Counted from the first letter of the stretch, positions 51,348 through 60,332 are shown. The stretch: 64,000 nucleotides of DNA from Bradyrhizobium sp. CER78 (GCF_029846235.1 NZ_JARVWP010000005.1:434001-498000); one strand, 5' to 3'. Program-made: numbers and translations. Notes: generated by a model from the sequence alone, not told the origin.

Positions 51348-53062
51348 TGGGCCGCCTTCCTGATGGACGGCATGCTTGTATTTTGCGTTAGCGAATTCGA
51401 CAAGTCAGCGGCTGCCGCATGCACACCGCTTCGCGCCACCGCCCCAAACTCAATCTCCCGATACCCCTCCTCCGCCACGCCGTTGATGATCCCCAAGAAC
51501 TTCGGCGTGCCGCCGTTGTAAACGAAGTAGCGCACCGTCCCCTCTTCGTGGCCGGGGACGTTGGAGTTGTAGCCGGTAAACCAGCCCTTGGCTTTGCGCA
51601 TCAGCATGATCTCGTACATCTTGACGACATGCGCGGTCCAACGCTCTTGCGCTTCGAGCGTGGCGTCGGCGCGGGTCAGACCGCGGTCCCACATGTATTG
51701 CAGGAGGTTGGTGCACCAGTTGACGCCGTTCTCGATGCCGCGCGGGAAGTTCGTGGATGCGGACGCGCTTTGCGGGCCGGTCGGCATCAACAGGTTGGGG
51801 AAGCCGTGCACGAGCATGCCGAGGAAGGTCGACGGCGCCCGCTTCCATTTGTCGGCGAGCTTCTCGCCGCCGATGCCCCGGATGTCGATCAGATCATAGG
51901 CGCCGGTGATGGCGTCGAAGCCGGTGGCGTAGACGATGATGTCGAAGTCATAGTCGCGCGCCGTGGTGCGCAGGCCGGTCTCGGTGATCCGCACCAGCGG
52001 CGTCTCGCTGAGATCGACGAGATGGACGTTGTCACGGTTGTAGGCCTCGAAATACCGGGTCTCCAGCGGCAGGCGCTGCACGCCGAAGCCGTGATCCCTG
52101 GGGATCAGCTTTTCGGCGACCTTCGGATCGTTGACGCGCTGGCGAATGCGGCCGGCGATATATTCGGACAGCTCCGCGTTGGCGGCTTCATCCATGAAAA
52201 TCTCGCGGAAATTCGCGAGCCAGATGCCGAAGCCGGGCTCGTCGTAGAGCTTGTCCCAGGTCTTGAGCCGCTCCTCGCGGCTCACCTCGTAGAAGCCGCG
52301 CTTGTCGGGGCCATGGACAAAGCTGCCCGGCGTCAGCGCGCAGGCGGCGAAAATCTCGTCATAGCGCGCGCGGATGTCGGCCATTTCAGCGTCCGATATC
52401 TCGCTGTTGTTGAGCGGCGCGCTCCAGTTCGGCCGGCGCTGGAACACCGTGAGCTCGCCGACCTTGTCGGCAATCTCGCCGATCAATTGGATGCCGGTGG
52501 CGCCGGTGCCGATCACCGCGACCTTTTTGCCGGCGAGATCGACCGGCTCGTGCGGCCAATAGTAGGTGTGGAAAGAAAGTCCCTTGAAGTCGTCGATCCC
52601 GGGCACCCGCGGCATGGTCGGCGCCGAGAGCAGCCCGATCCCCAGCACCACAAAGCGGCAGGTCAGCGTGCGGCCGTCACTGATCCCAAGCTGCCAGAGA
52701 TCGCGCGCCTCGTCGAACTGCATGGCCTCGACCTTGCAATTGAACTGCATGTGCCGGCGCAGGTCGAACTTGTCGGCGACGTAATTGAGGTAGCGCAGAT
52801 TCTCCGGCTGGCCGGAAAAGCGCTCCTTCCAGTGCCACTCGTCGAGCAGCTCGCGCGAGAACGAGAAGCCGTAGGTGTAGCTCTCCGAGTCGAAGCGGCA
52901 GCCGGGATAGCGGTTCCAGTACCAGGTGCCGCCGAGATCGGGCGCCGCTTCGAGCACGGTGGCGTCGATGCCGAGATCGGCGAGCCGCTTGATCTGGTAG
53001 ATGCCGGCGACGCCGGCGCCGACCACGATCACCTCGTAATGGGTTTTCGCCTCTCCCGTCAT
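51344..53062 (-). CDS. Baeyer-Villiger-type flavin monooxygenase
   Basis: A 572-residue FAD- and NADPH-dependent monooxygenase: GAGVAG at 15-20, [14 protein letters not shown] at 45-58, GTGATG at 185-190, and IVYATGFDAITGAY further on. The Baeyer-Villiger fingerprint reads FHTYYWPHEPVD at 164-175, with Thr in place of the Gly of FxGxxxHxxxW/D, so it is a divergent member. It is close in architecture to the N-terminal half of the fused enzyme at 4335-7007 but has no esterase part. It is co-translated with the VOC gene by a 4-bp overlap. Substrate unknown. Confidence 0.92.
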   Translation of the reverse strand: MTGEAKTHYEVIVVGAGVAGIYQIKRLADLGIDATVLEAAPDLGGTWYWNRYPGCRFDSESYTYGFSFSRELLDEWHWKERFSGQPENLRYLNYVADKFDLRRHMQFNCKVEAMQFDEARDLWQLGISDGRTLTCRFVVLGIGLLSAPTMPRVPGIDDFKGLSFHTYYWPHEPVDLAGKKVAVIGTGATGIQLIGEIADKVGELTVFQRRPNWSAPLNNSEISDAEMADIRARYDEIFAACALTPGSFVHGPDKRGFYEVSREERLKTWDKLYDEPGFGIWLANFREIFMDEAANAELSEYIAGRIRQRVNDPKVAEKLIPRDHGFGVQRLPLETRYFEAYNRDNVHLVDLSETPLVRITETGLRTTARDYDFDIIVYATGFDAITGAYDLIDIRGIGGEKLADKWKRAPSTFLGMLVHGFPNLLMPTGPQSASASTNFPRGIENGVNWCTNLLQYMWDRGLTRADATLEAQERWTAHVVKMYEIMLMRKAKGWFTGYNSNVPGHEEGTVRYFVYNGGTPKFLGIINGVAEEGYREIEFGAVARSGVHAAAADLSNSLTQNTSMPSIRKAAQ

Positions 53063-53219
53063 TGTCAGCTCCCAAAATTCTTCTTGATCTGTTGGGCTGG
53101 ATTACAGACCCTTTTGCCTGATCAGGCAACCGGGGCGCGGCGCGCGCGACTTGCGTTGAGGCGCTGCCTGCACCACATCGATCACTGCATTTCAACGCGC
53201 GGAAATCTGGACGACCACC

Positions 53220-53615
53220 ATGACCGACAATCTCACCGGCGTCTGGGACGGCAGCTATATGCAGCCGAGCGGCATGGTCACGTTCCTGGCGACGCTGATC
53301 GACGCCGGCGGCGCGCTGGGCGGCAGCGTGACCGAACCTTGCGTGATGCCGGGCTGCCCGCTCAGCACCCACAATGCCTCGCTTGCCGGTCACCGCTCCG
53401 GCAGCGCGGTCACCTTCGTCAAACGCTACGAGCCGCCGGGCTATGGCTATGACACCGTCCACTATGAAGGCGCGGTCAACGCCGACGCGACCGAGATCGA
53501 CGGCCGCTGGAGCATCCGAGGCTCACGGTTTTCGGGAACGTTCTTGATGGTGCGTTCGACGGGACCGACACAAGCGGTGGCAGCCGAGGAAGAGGTTAAG
53601 GAGCCGGTGCGGTAG
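53220..53615 (+). CDS. Conserved hypothetical beta-rich protein
   Basis: A 131-residue protein (MTDNLTGVWDGSYMQPSGMV, then GGSVTEPCVMPGCPLSTHNA and TEIDGRWSIRGSRFSGTFLM). The alternating pattern GVWDGSY...VTFLATL...GGSVTE...GRWSI...GTFLM suggests a small beta-barrel, lipocalin- or avidin-like by shape only. No signal peptide. It is divergent from the monooxygenase gene, with 157 bp between them. I do not recognise a function. Confidence 0.7.
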   Translation: MTDNLTGVWDGSYMQPSGMVTFLATLIDAGGALGGSVTEPCVMPGCPLSTHNASLAGHRSGSAVTFVKRYEPPGYGYDTVHYEGAVNADATEIDGRWSIRGSRFSGTFLMVRSTGPTQAVAAEEEVKEPVR

Positions 53616-53631
53616 AATAAGAGGCCTGCTT

Positions 53632-53776
53632 CACCTCGCCCCGCGTGCGGGGAGAGGTCAGATCGCATCGGAGATGCGATCTGGGTGAGGGGGAGCCTCC
53701 GCAAGCGCAGCTATCACCGGATACGCGGAGACAGCCCCTCACCCCAACCCTCTCCCCGTAAGAACGGGGCGAGGGA
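53632..53776. repeat. Intergenic palindromic repeat, family B (copy 3, diverged)
   Basis: TCACCTCGCCCCGCGTGCGGGGAGAGG at the left and CCTCTCCCCGTAAGAACGGGGCGAGGGA at the right form the arms; CGCATCGGAGATGCG is inside, as in copy 1. The arm hairpin differs from the other two copies. Confidence 0.8.
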
Positions 53777-53850
53777 GCGCAGCGCCGTCGCGATCGCTAT
53801 CCGACCTCATCTCATCACGCCTTGGGCCAGTCTCGCGCAGCCGCGCGAGC

Positions 53851-54396
53851 TCAGCCCAGCGACGCCAATTCACGCGCGAGGTTGGCGCGGGCGCGGCGGT
53901 CGTAGGTCGCGGCGAAACCGGGATCGGGGAAGATCACCGGGCGCTCGGCGAAGTGGCGAAGCACCTTGGCACGGCCGGCGCGGTAGTCGGCATCGCCGAC
54001 ATGGATGAACTCCTGCCGGATCGCAGCCGCATAGGCATCGTAGCGCGCGGGCTCGGCGCCGAGGATGCAGAGGTCGATCGAGATCAGGATCGCACCGAGG
54101 CGATCGCCGGCCTGCACATCGTGCGTCTTCGTCAACCGGATCAGGCGGCCGACCTCACGGCTGATCTCGGCGCGGACATGCCGTTCGGCGAGCTGCGCGC
54201 TGAGCTCTTCATTGTCGGGCCGGGTCGGATCGTAGACGACATCGTGCCACCAGATCGCCTCCGAGAGGATCTCGCGCTCGGCCGCCGAGAGGCCGTCGAC
54301 GCGCGCGAGCGCCGCGAGGCAGTCCTCGATATGCGCGAGGTTGTGATAGTGGCGGCCCGCCGCCGTGTAGGCGGCGACCAATTCGTCGCGGTTCAT
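53851..54396 (-). CDS. HD-domain metal-dependent phosphohydrolase
   Basis: A 181-residue cytoplasmic protein of the predicted HD superfamily: RHYHNLAHIEDCLAAL at 15-30 provides the first His ligands, AIWWHDVVYDP at 47-57 the HD pair, and LIRLTKTHDV and ISIDLCILG the remaining metal and phosphate sites. Members are thought to act on nucleotides, but no substrate is proven. I start at 54396 (MNRDELVAAYTA); the longer frame to 54708 overlaps the divergent glycosylase gene and is rejected. Confidence 0.87.
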   Translation of the reverse strand: MNRDELVAAYTAAGRHYHNLAHIEDCLAALARVDGLSAAEREILSEAIWWHDVVYDPTRPDNEELSAQLAERHVRAEISREVGRLIRLTKTHDVQAGDRLGAILISIDLCILGAEPARYDAYAAAIRQEFIHVGDADYRAGRAKVLRHFAERPVIFPDPGFAATYDRRARANLARELASLG

Positions 54397-54444
54397 CGCC
54401 GAATGATAGAACGACAGCGGCGGAAATGGTAGGCAGGAGACCGG

Positions 54445-54969
54445 ATGAGCGACTTGCGCGACACCAACCTTCACCGCCTCCCCGACCAGCTCCGCGCCAA
54501 TCTGCGCCTTGTCTTTGTCGGCACCGCCGCGAGCACGCGCTCGGCAGCCGTCGGGCACTACTATGCGCATCCCGGCAACCGCTTCTGGCGTGCCTTGCAC
54601 GAGACCGGCATCACGCCGCAGCGCTATCGGCCCGACCAGTTCGCAGCGCTGCTCGCACTCGGCATCGGCTTCACTGATCTCTCCAAGACCGGCGTCGGGA
54701 TGGATCATGAGATCGCGCAGGGCTCGTTCGATGTGATCGGCTTCAAGGCAAAGATCGAGACGTTCCAGCCGAAGACAATCGCCTTCACCAGCAAGAAAGC
54801 GGCGAGCCTGTTCTACAGCAGGCCGACCAGCGCGCTTGCGCTGGGGCGACAGCCATCAACGAGCGGTTGCCCTGACGTATTCGTGCTGCCGTCGCCATCA
54901 GGCGCGGCTTCCAGGCATTGGAGTCTGCAGCCGTGGCGTGAGCTGGCCGATTGGATCACGAAAACGTAG
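54445..54969 (+). CDS. mug: Mismatch-specific uracil/thymine-DNA glycosylase (Mug type)
   Basis: A 174-residue DNA repair enzyme that removes uracil or related bases from mismatches with G. The N-terminal strand LVFVGTAASTRSAAVGHYYA then HPGNRFWRAL is the Mug/TDG motif 1 region (GTAA in place of GINP), and VFVLPSPSGAASRHW near the end is motif 2. AAVGHYYAHPGNRFW is typical of the family. Length fits. It is 48 bp from the start of the divergent HD gene. Confidence 0.88.
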   Translation: MSDLRDTNLHRLPDQLRANLRLVFVGTAASTRSAAVGHYYAHPGNRFWRALHETGITPQRYRPDQFAALLALGIGFTDLSKTGVGMDHEIAQGSFDVIGFKAKIETFQPKTIAFTSKKAASLFYSRPTSALALGRQPSTSGCPDVFVLPSPSGAASRHWSLQPWRELADWITKT

Positions 54970-55077
54970 GGCAACCGTGCCTATTCATCGCGTTGCCGTT
55001 CCTTCCCCGCAAGCGCAAGGCAATCGCATATGGCTACGGCCACGTCCCATCGCGCGCGGAGATGGCACACCTGAAAA

Positions 55078-55192
55078 ATTTCCGAATAATAGAATTATGC
55101 CGCTGATTTGCCCGACATGTCAAGTTGCCGTGTCGAACGTCGGCACGCCGCCGGCTACTTTGCATGGGGTTGTTTTCGAGATTTTGGCAGTG
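55078..55192. repeat. Intergenic repeat D (copy 2)
   Basis: Matches 4168-4276 over about 110 bases, including TTGCCCGAC, TGTCAAGT, CGCCGGCT and TTTGCATGGGGTTGTTTTCGA. It fills much of the 284-bp gap between the glycosylase and the DUF1134-like gene. Confidence 0.75.
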
Positions 55193-55253
55193 CGCCCTGC
55201 GGAGGCTATATGCGATGGCCTTGCCTCAGGCGGGGGGTGAAGAGAACCCCCAC

Positions 55254-55688
55254 CTACTCCTTCAACGTGATCGCGAGCCCGCTGAGGTCGACATTGGCCA
55301 TCAGCCCGATCTGCTTGCCGCTCAGTTCGAGCACCGCGCCGTTCTGGTTGGTCAATAGGATGCCGCGCACGCCGGCGCCGAGCGCAACGCCCATGCCCGC
55401 CGCTGCGTAGACGCCGGCGATGTCCTGGGCGCGGCGGATATTGCGCACCCGGCCCTGCAACGTGGTCTGGGAGCCGCCGAACACGAGGCCGTAGTCCAGC
55501 CCGCCGGCGGTGAGGCCGTAGGTCTGGCCATGGAAGGTCAGCACGCCCTTGCCGGCCGAGCCGCCGAAGATCCAGCCGCCCTTGAAGATCACGAGCGTCA
55601 CCGCGCCCTCGTCAGCCAGGGCGGCGGACGATCCGGTGAGCAGCGCCAGTGCGAACAGCACGGCGCGGGCGGCGGATGACAGTCTCAT
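55254..55688 (-). CDS. Secreted EipA-like (DUF1134-type) envelope protein
   Basis: A 144-residue exported protein. The signal peptide MRLSSAARAVLFALALLTGS ends at ALA. The mature part is a Gly-rich beta domain (IFKGGWIFGGSAGKGVLTFH, then TYGLTAGGLDYGLVFGG and AQDIAGVYAAAGMGVALGAG), with the FxG...G.LTF.G..Y.L...GL.YG and DIAG.YAA patterns of DUF1134/EipA proteins, which affect envelope integrity in Brucella. Family assignment is from pattern memory. The start at 55688 opens the signal peptide. Confidence 0.72.
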   Translation of the reverse strand: MRLSSAARAVLFALALLTGSSAALADEGAVTLVIFKGGWIFGGSAGKGVLTFHGQTYGLTAGGLDYGLVFGGSQTTLQGRVRNIRRAQDIAGVYAAAGMGVALGAGVRGILLTNQNGAVLELSGKQIGLMANVDLSGLAITLKE

Positions 55689-55902
55689 GGGGGTTCTCCG
55701 GACGAAGTGAGGGCGAGACGCGAATCGCGGCAATCCAGCCGACGGGCAGGCATCGTTGAAACGCCTGCGAAACATGCGGGATTGCGCTTGTTCCTGATCC
55801 CGCGAAGTCTATCATCGGCCGTGCAGCCGCGCGACGTTGGCGCATGCGCGCGGACCGCTTTGCCGGATCGCTGAGGAGTTTGCGCAACAGGGATCTGCAC
55901 AG

Positions 55903-56328
55903 ATGCACGATTTCACCCCAATTTCCGGCTTCGCCGGCGGCGCGCTGATCGGCCTCGCCGCGGCGCTGCTGATGCTGCTGACCGGACGAATCGCAGGGGT
56001 CACCGGCATCGTCGGCGGCCTGCTCCAGCCCGATACCGCCGACCGCTCTTGGCGCATCGCGTTCATCTTGGGGCTGATCGCGGCGCCCTTGATTGCAGCG
56101 CTGTTCGGTGCCCCGCTGCCGCGGCCGGCGATGAACGGAAGCCTCGTCGTGATCGCGATCGCGGGCCTTCTGGTCGGGTTCGGCACCCGCATGGGCAATG
56201 GCTGCACGTCGGGCCACGGCGTCTGCGGCTTCGCCCGGCTGTCCGGCCGCTCGATCGTGGCGACGTTCATCTTCATGACGGCGGCGATCGCGACGGTTGC
56301 GATCGCAAGACACGTGATCGGAGGCTAG
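55903..56328 (+). CDS. YeeE/YedE family membrane protein (N-terminal half type)
   Basis: A 141-residue protein with four membrane helices: FAGGALIGLAAALLMLLTGR, ITGIVGGLLQ and FGTRMGNGCTSGHGVCGFAR, with the GNGCTSGHGVCG motif of the YeeE/YedE sulfur-compound (thiosulfate) transport family, whose conserved Cys residues act in transport. It starts at 55903. It is 2 bp ahead of a second, complementary half. The pair corresponds to one YeeE protein split in two. Confidence 0.9.
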   Translation: MHDFTPISGFAGGALIGLAAALLMLLTGRIAGVTGIVGGLLQPDTADRSWRIAFILGLIAAPLIAALFGAPLPRPAMNGSLVVIAIAGLLVGFGTRMGNGCTSGHGVCGFARLSGRSIVATFIFMTAAIATVAIARHVIGG

Positions 56329-56330
56329 CG

Positions 56331-56810
56331 ATGCCCGTTCTCGCAAGCTTCATCTGCGGCCTGATCTTCGGCGCGGGCCTTTTGATCTCCGGCATGACCG
56401 ATCCGCAGAAGGTGCTCGGCTTCCTCGATCTGTTCGGCGCCTGGGACGCGACGCTCGCCTTCGTGATGGCGGGCGCCGTCGCGGTCGCGGCGTCAGGCTT
56501 TGCGATCGCGCAGCGCCGCGCTGCGCCCACCTTCTCGGCACGCTTCCTGTGGCCCGACCGCAACGACATCGATGCGCCGCTGGTCGGTGGCGCCATCCTG
56601 TTCGGCATCGGCTGGGGCCTCGCCGGCATCTGCCCCGGCCCCGCGCTGGTCAATCTCGCCGGCCTTTCGTTGCCGATCGTGGTGTTCGTCGTCGCGATGC
56701 TGGCGGGCATGATCGGCCAGAACCTGTTCGGCAAGAATCTCTGGCGCCCGCGCACAATGGCGCCGGGCGCCGCCGAAACCGCTTCCCTTCCATCTCGCGC
56801 AGACGGGTGA
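56331..56810 (+). CDS. YeeE/YedE family membrane protein (C-terminal half type)
   Basis: A 159-residue protein with four membrane helices: FICGLIFGAGLLISGMTDPQ at the start, and GWGLAGICPGPALVNL in the middle with the second conserved Cys motif (GICPGPA). It follows the first half by 2 bp, so the products are made together and should assemble into one transporter. The usual name is DUF6691-type. GGAGGCTAGCG provides the ribosome binding site at the junction. Confidence 0.9.
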   Translation: MPVLASFICGLIFGAGLLISGMTDPQKVLGFLDLFGAWDATLAFVMAGAVAVAASGFAIAQRRAAPTFSARFLWPDRNDIDAPLVGGAILFGIGWGLAGICPGPALVNLAGLSLPIVVFVVAMLAGMIGQNLFGKNLWRPRTMAPGAAETASLPSRADG

Positions 56811-56813
56811 CAC

Positions 56814-57200
56814 ATGACAGCGATCAAGCACTTCCCACCTCCGCCCGGCATCCAGGCGCCGCCGCTCTCGTTCGGCGCCCGCGTCGGCGATCTCTTGTTC
56901 ATCTCGGGCATTCCCGGCTTCGACGCCAACCGCGAATTACCCGACGGTTTCGAGGCGCAGTTCGCCAATGTCGTGACCAATATCAAGCGCGTGCTGAATG
57001 AGGCGGGCGCGACGATGCGCGATCTCGTCAAGGTCAACGTGCTGCTGACGCGCGCCAGCGACGTCGCCGCGATGAACGCGCTCTATGCCGGCGCGTTCGG
57101 CCCCGCGCCCTATCCCGCACGCACCACCTGCGTCGTGGTGGCGCTGCCCAATCCGAAGATGCTGATCGAGATCGAGGGCGTGGCGTCAGTGAAGGGGTGA
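56814..57200 (+). CDS. RidA family protein
   Basis: A 128-residue trimeric deaminase-like protein of the YjgF/RidA family, which hydrolyses reactive enamine or imine intermediates. The family pattern FISGIPGFDANRELPDGFEA, NVVTNIKRVLNEAGATMRD, LVKVNVLL and YPARTTCVVVALPNP is present, with the substrate Arg at RTTCVV. It starts 3 bp after the YeeE half stop, so it is the third gene of that unit. No clear functional link to sulfur transport. Confidence 0.92.
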   Translation: MTAIKHFPPPPGIQAPPLSFGARVGDLLFISGIPGFDANRELPDGFEAQFANVVTNIKRVLNEAGATMRDLVKVNVLLTRASDVAAMNALYAGAFGPAPYPARTTCVVVALPNPKMLIEIEGVASVKG

Positions 57201-57275
57201 CAGAGAGGCGAGAACGACGATGTGGAGAAACATAGGCCGATATCTCACCGCGCATTACGCGGCTTCAGCCGGCCG

Positions 57276-58037
57276 CTAGAACAACGACCCCTGCCCGTCA
57301 TCCTCGCGCGGCGTCACCTTGCGCGGTGCTACCTTCTTCGCCGCCGGCGCATCCTCCGCCGCGATCTCTTCCGCGGTCATCGGCAGCAGCAATTGCGCAT
57401 CGTCATTGGCGACGGCATTGACGCGCATCGTCACCTGGTGCCAGGCGAACTCGCCGGCATCGGGCCCTTTCAGCATCGGCATCACGTCGTCGACATCGTT
57501 GGGCAGGCAGTCGAGCCAGCGCGCGAACTGCTCGGGCCGGATCGTGACGGGCACGCGGTGATGCAGTTGCGCAAGATCGGGGCTCGCCGGCGCGGTGACG
57601 ATAGCGACCGTGTCCTGCTCTTCGCCGTTCGGCCCCATCCAGGTCTCGGCGAGCGCGGCGAAGGCGAGCGGGTGGCCGTCGCGGCGATGGATGAAGAACG
57701 GCCGCTTGCGGCCGCCGGCATCCTGCCATTCGTAATAGCCGTCGGCCGGGATCAGCGCGCGGCGCCGCTTGATCGCGTTCTTGAAGGCGGGCTTTTCCCG
57801 CACCGTCTCGGAGCGCGCGTTGATCAGCAGCGAGAACGTGCGGGGGTCCTTGACCCAGGACGGGATCAGGCCCCAGCGCATCAATTGAAAATGCCGGCCG
57901 CCATTCTGCAGCAGCACCACCGGGATCGGCTGGGTCGGCGCAACATTATACTGCGGCGGAAAATTCGGCTGCTCGATGTAGCCGAACATTTCGCGCAAAG
58001 CCGCCGGCGGCGAGGTAATGACAAAGCGTCCGCACAT
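57276..58037 (-). CDS. yedK: SOS response-associated peptidase (YedK/HMCES type)
   Basis: A 253-residue protein that forms a covalent link to abasic sites in single-stranded DNA. It starts MCGRFVI; Cys 2 is the DNA-linking residue after removal of Met. YNVAPTQPIPVV supplies the Asn, SLLINARSETVREKPAF the next motif, RALIPADGYYEWQ the Glu, and LHHRVPVTI the active-site His. A basic tail ends the protein. All key residues are intact. It stands alone. Confidence 0.94.
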   Translation of the reverse strand: MCGRFVITSPPAALREMFGYIEQPNFPPQYNVAPTQPIPVVLLQNGGRHFQLMRWGLIPSWVKDPRTFSLLINARSETVREKPAFKNAIKRRRALIPADGYYEWQDAGGRKRPFFIHRRDGHPLAFAALAETWMGPNGEEQDTVAIVTAPASPDLAQLHHRVPVTIRPEQFARWLDCLPNDVDDVMPMLKGPDAGEFAWHQVTMRVNAVANDDAQLLLPMTAEEIAAEDAPAAKKVAPRKVTPREDDGQGSLF

Positions 58038-58099
58038 ATCCCGTCCAGAGTGGTATCCGTTTATTCAGCCTTAACTTGGACCGTTAAAGACTGCGACCA

Positions 58100-58600
58100 A
58101 TGACCTCAACGGCCGCCATAGCGGGCTCTTCCCCGCGACCGACGTACCCCGACGAGGCGCGGGCGGCTTTGTTGCGCGCCGCCAACATCAATCCCCGCAC
58201 CGGGCTTGCGACCGACTACCTCAATCACTTCAACGAAGCCATCATGTTGCTGGAGATGGTCCCGGACCTGCCGGAATGCGCCGACGATTTCCTGGAATGG
58301 CAGCCGCTGTCCTATGCCGAGCATTTCACCGCGTCCAATTTCAAGGCGCGTGATCTGGCGATCGAGTCCTATGAGACCGCGGATGCCGGGATCCGGGCCG
58401 AATTCGACCAGCTGACCGACAGCATGACCAGGATCCTGACCGAGGTCGGCGCGGCGATGCGGCAATTGCGGCAGGACAAGAGCCGAGTCGCGCTCGCCGA
58501 GCAGGCCATCGTCTGGGTCAAGCCGCTGGTGATGCAGACCGCCGGTATCATCAACGGCGCCGCCGAGGCCGATGTCGACAGCATCATGGCAAGCGCCTGA
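58100..58600 (+). CDS. Conserved hypothetical helical protein
   Basis: A 166-residue soluble protein of alpha-helical character: DYLNHFNEAIMLLEMVPDLP, then FLEWQPLSYAEHFTASNFKA and QLRQDKSRVALAEQAIVWVK. It has no signal peptide, membrane helix or metal motif. It lies 62 bp from the divergent yedK gene. The high codon bias and even composition support a real core gene. I do not recognise a family function. Confidence 0.78.
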   Translation: MTSTAAIAGSSPRPTYPDEARAALLRAANINPRTGLATDYLNHFNEAIMLLEMVPDLPECADDFLEWQPLSYAEHFTASNFKARDLAIESYETADAGIRAEFDQLTDSMTRILTEVGAAMRQLRQDKSRVALAEQAIVWVKPLVMQTAGIINGAAEADVDSIMASA

Positions 58601-58645
58601 TTTATCGGGCAGGATGATGGTCTTGAAACCGGTGCCCTGACTGCC

Positions 58646-59065
58646 TTGACCTCACCCGAACCTCCGATCCGCCCGCAGCTCGCCGTATCAGGCGTGATCT
58701 TCCGCGACGGCCGTGTGCTGCTGGTCCGCCGCGCCCGCTCGCCCGGCAAGGGCTTCTATTCGCTGCCCGGCGGCCGGGTCGAGTTCGGCGAGACGCTGCA
58801 CACCGCCCTGCACCGGGAGATCGACGAGGAGACCGGCCTTCGGGTCGAGATCCTGGGCCTCGCCGGCTGGCGCGAGGTGCTGCCGACCGGTCCCGGCACC
58901 GGCCATTACCTGATCATGACGTTCGCGGCGCGCTGGGCCTCCCGCGAGCCCGTGCTGAACGACGAGCACGACGATTTCAAATGGCTGGCGCCGGAGGAGA
59001 TCGGCGACCTCAAGGTCACCGGCGGCCTCCACGAGGTCATTGCGGCCGCCCGGCGGCTGGTTTGA
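58646..59065 (+). CDS. NUDIX hydrolase
   Basis: A 139-residue enzyme: the NUDIX box GGRVEFGETLHTALHREIDEETGL is complete (Gx5Ex7REUxEExGU with conservative substitutions). The N-terminal VSGVIFRDGRVLLVRRA and the C-terminal part WLAPEEIG are typical of small ADP-ribose or nucleotide pyrophosphatases. The start is a TTG at 58646 (MTSPEPPIRPQL); no in-frame ATG precedes the fold. It lies 45 bp after the preceding gene. Confidence 0.88.
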   Translation: MTSPEPPIRPQLAVSGVIFRDGRVLLVRRARSPGKGFYSLPGGRVEFGETLHTALHREIDEETGLRVEILGLAGWREVLPTGPGTGHYLIMTFAARWASREPVLNDEHDDFKWLAPEEIGDLKVTGGLHEVIAAARRLV

Positions 59066-59153
59066 GGCCTGTTTAAGGGGCGATATTGCAGGTGCCTTGC
59101 GCCTTGCCTCGGGCGCATTGAGGGGGCATACCACGGCCATTCCGGAACCCCTG

Positions 59154-59531
59154 ATGATCAGAGCCTTTCTCGCCGTTGTGATCCTGATGTCGGCATGCCT
59201 TGCGACGCCCGCCCGGGCGCAGGACGCGGCTGCGCCGTTCGACGGCGATTTGCAGCGGCTGGCCGAGATCCTCGGCGCCCTCCACTACCTGCGCGGCATC
59301 TGCGGCTCCAACGAGGGCGCCAAATGGCGCAACGAGATGCAGGCGCTGATCGACGCCGAGACCCCCTCCGGCGACCGCCGCGCCCGCATGGTTGCCGGCT
59401 TCAACCGTGGCTACAACGGCTTCCAGCAGACCTACCGGACCTGCACGCCGGCAGCCACGGTGGCGATCCGCCGCTACATCGAGGAAGGCTCGAAGATCTC
59501 CCGCGACCTGACGGCCCGCTATGCCAACTGA
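59154..59531 (+). CDS. TIGR02301 family secreted protein
   Basis: A 125-residue exported protein. The signal peptide is MIRAFLAVVILMSACLA then TPARAQ. The mature domain RLAEILGALHYLRGICGSNE then EGAKWRNEMQALIDAETPSG and RRARMVAGFNRGYNGFQQTY, with two Cys, fits the TIGR02301 family of alphaproteobacterial periplasmic proteins of unknown function. Its last 11 bases overlap the HAD gene. Confidence 0.86.
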   Translation: MIRAFLAVVILMSACLATPARAQDAAAPFDGDLQRLAEILGALHYLRGICGSNEGAKWRNEMQALIDAETPSGDRRARMVAGFNRGYNGFQQTYRTCTPAATVAIRRYIEEGSKISRDLTARYAN

Positions 59532-60228
59532 ACGGGCGATCTTCTTCGATCTCGACGGCACCCTGACCGACCCGAAGCCCGGCATCACCGGCTCGATCCA
59601 GTATGCGCTGGCAAAGCTCGGCCGTCCGGTTCCCTCGCAGGACGAGCTGACCTGGTGCATCGGGCCGCCGCTCAGGGCGAGCTTTGCGATGCTGCTCGGC
59701 GGCGAGGAGCTCGCCGACCACGCCGTCGAGCTCTACCGCGAGCGGTTCGGCGACGTCGGTCTGTTCGAGAACAGCGTCTATCCCGATATCGCTGAGGTGC
59801 TGGCCGAGCTGCGCGGACGGCCTGGCCGGATCTTCGTGGCGACCTCGAAGCCGCACGTATTCGCGACCCGGATCGTCGCGCATTTCCGCCTCAACGGGTA
59901 TTTCGACCACGTGTTCGGCTCCGAGCTCGACGGAACCCGGGTCAACAAGGTCGACCTGCTGGCCTATGCGCTCGAGCAGACCGGGGCCGATCCGGCCAAG
60001 GCCGTGATGATCGGCGACCGCAGCCATGACGTGATCGGGGCGAATCGCAACGGCATCCGCGCCGTCGGCGTCACGTATGGTTACGGCACGGCGCAGGAGC
60101 TGACCGAGGCCGGCGCCAGCCATCTCTGCGCCTCGCCGCGCGCGGTGCTGGACCATATCCACAGCTCATTCGGCCGATCGGGGCCACGATATCCGGAATA
60201 CCCGTTTAAATGCCGTGGCGGCCGTTAA
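59521..60228 (+). CDS. HAD-family phosphatase (phosphoglycolate phosphatase-like)
   Basis: A 235-residue cytoplasmic phosphatase. HAD motif I is AIFFDLDGTLTDPK (nucleophile and acid Asp), motif II is VATSKPH, motif III is the Lys in VNKVDLLAYAL, and motif IV is VMIGDRSHDVIGA. The helical cap (about 18-90) places it in the Gph group acting on small phosphates such as 2-phosphoglycolate. Its ATG overlaps the TIGR02301 gene by 11 bp, so they are co-translated. The exact substrate is not fixed by sequence. Confidence 0.9.
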   Translation: MPTERAIFFDLDGTLTDPKPGITGSIQYALAKLGRPVPSQDELTWCIGPPLRASFAMLLGGEELADHAVELYRERFGDVGLFENSVYPDIAEVLAELRGRPGRIFVATSKPHVFATRIVAHFRLNGYFDHVFGSELDGTRVNKVDLLAYALEQTGADPAKAVMIGDRSHDVIGANRNGIRAVGVTYGYGTAQELTEAGASHLCASPRAVLDHIHSSFGRSGPRYPEYPFKCRGGR

Positions 60229-60332
60229 CCTTTTCGAAAGAAGTGGGCTAGGCGGTACCCGCATGCGTGATACATCTCGCGGGTCGCAGTGGTTCGCTCC
60301 TCGAACCGCGCGCATCCATTTTGCAGAGTTTC

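Noticed and set aside
51419..53452. A 677-residue + strand frame antisense to the second BVMO
   Set aside because: Shadow frame without motifs; it also covers the start of the real gene at 53220.
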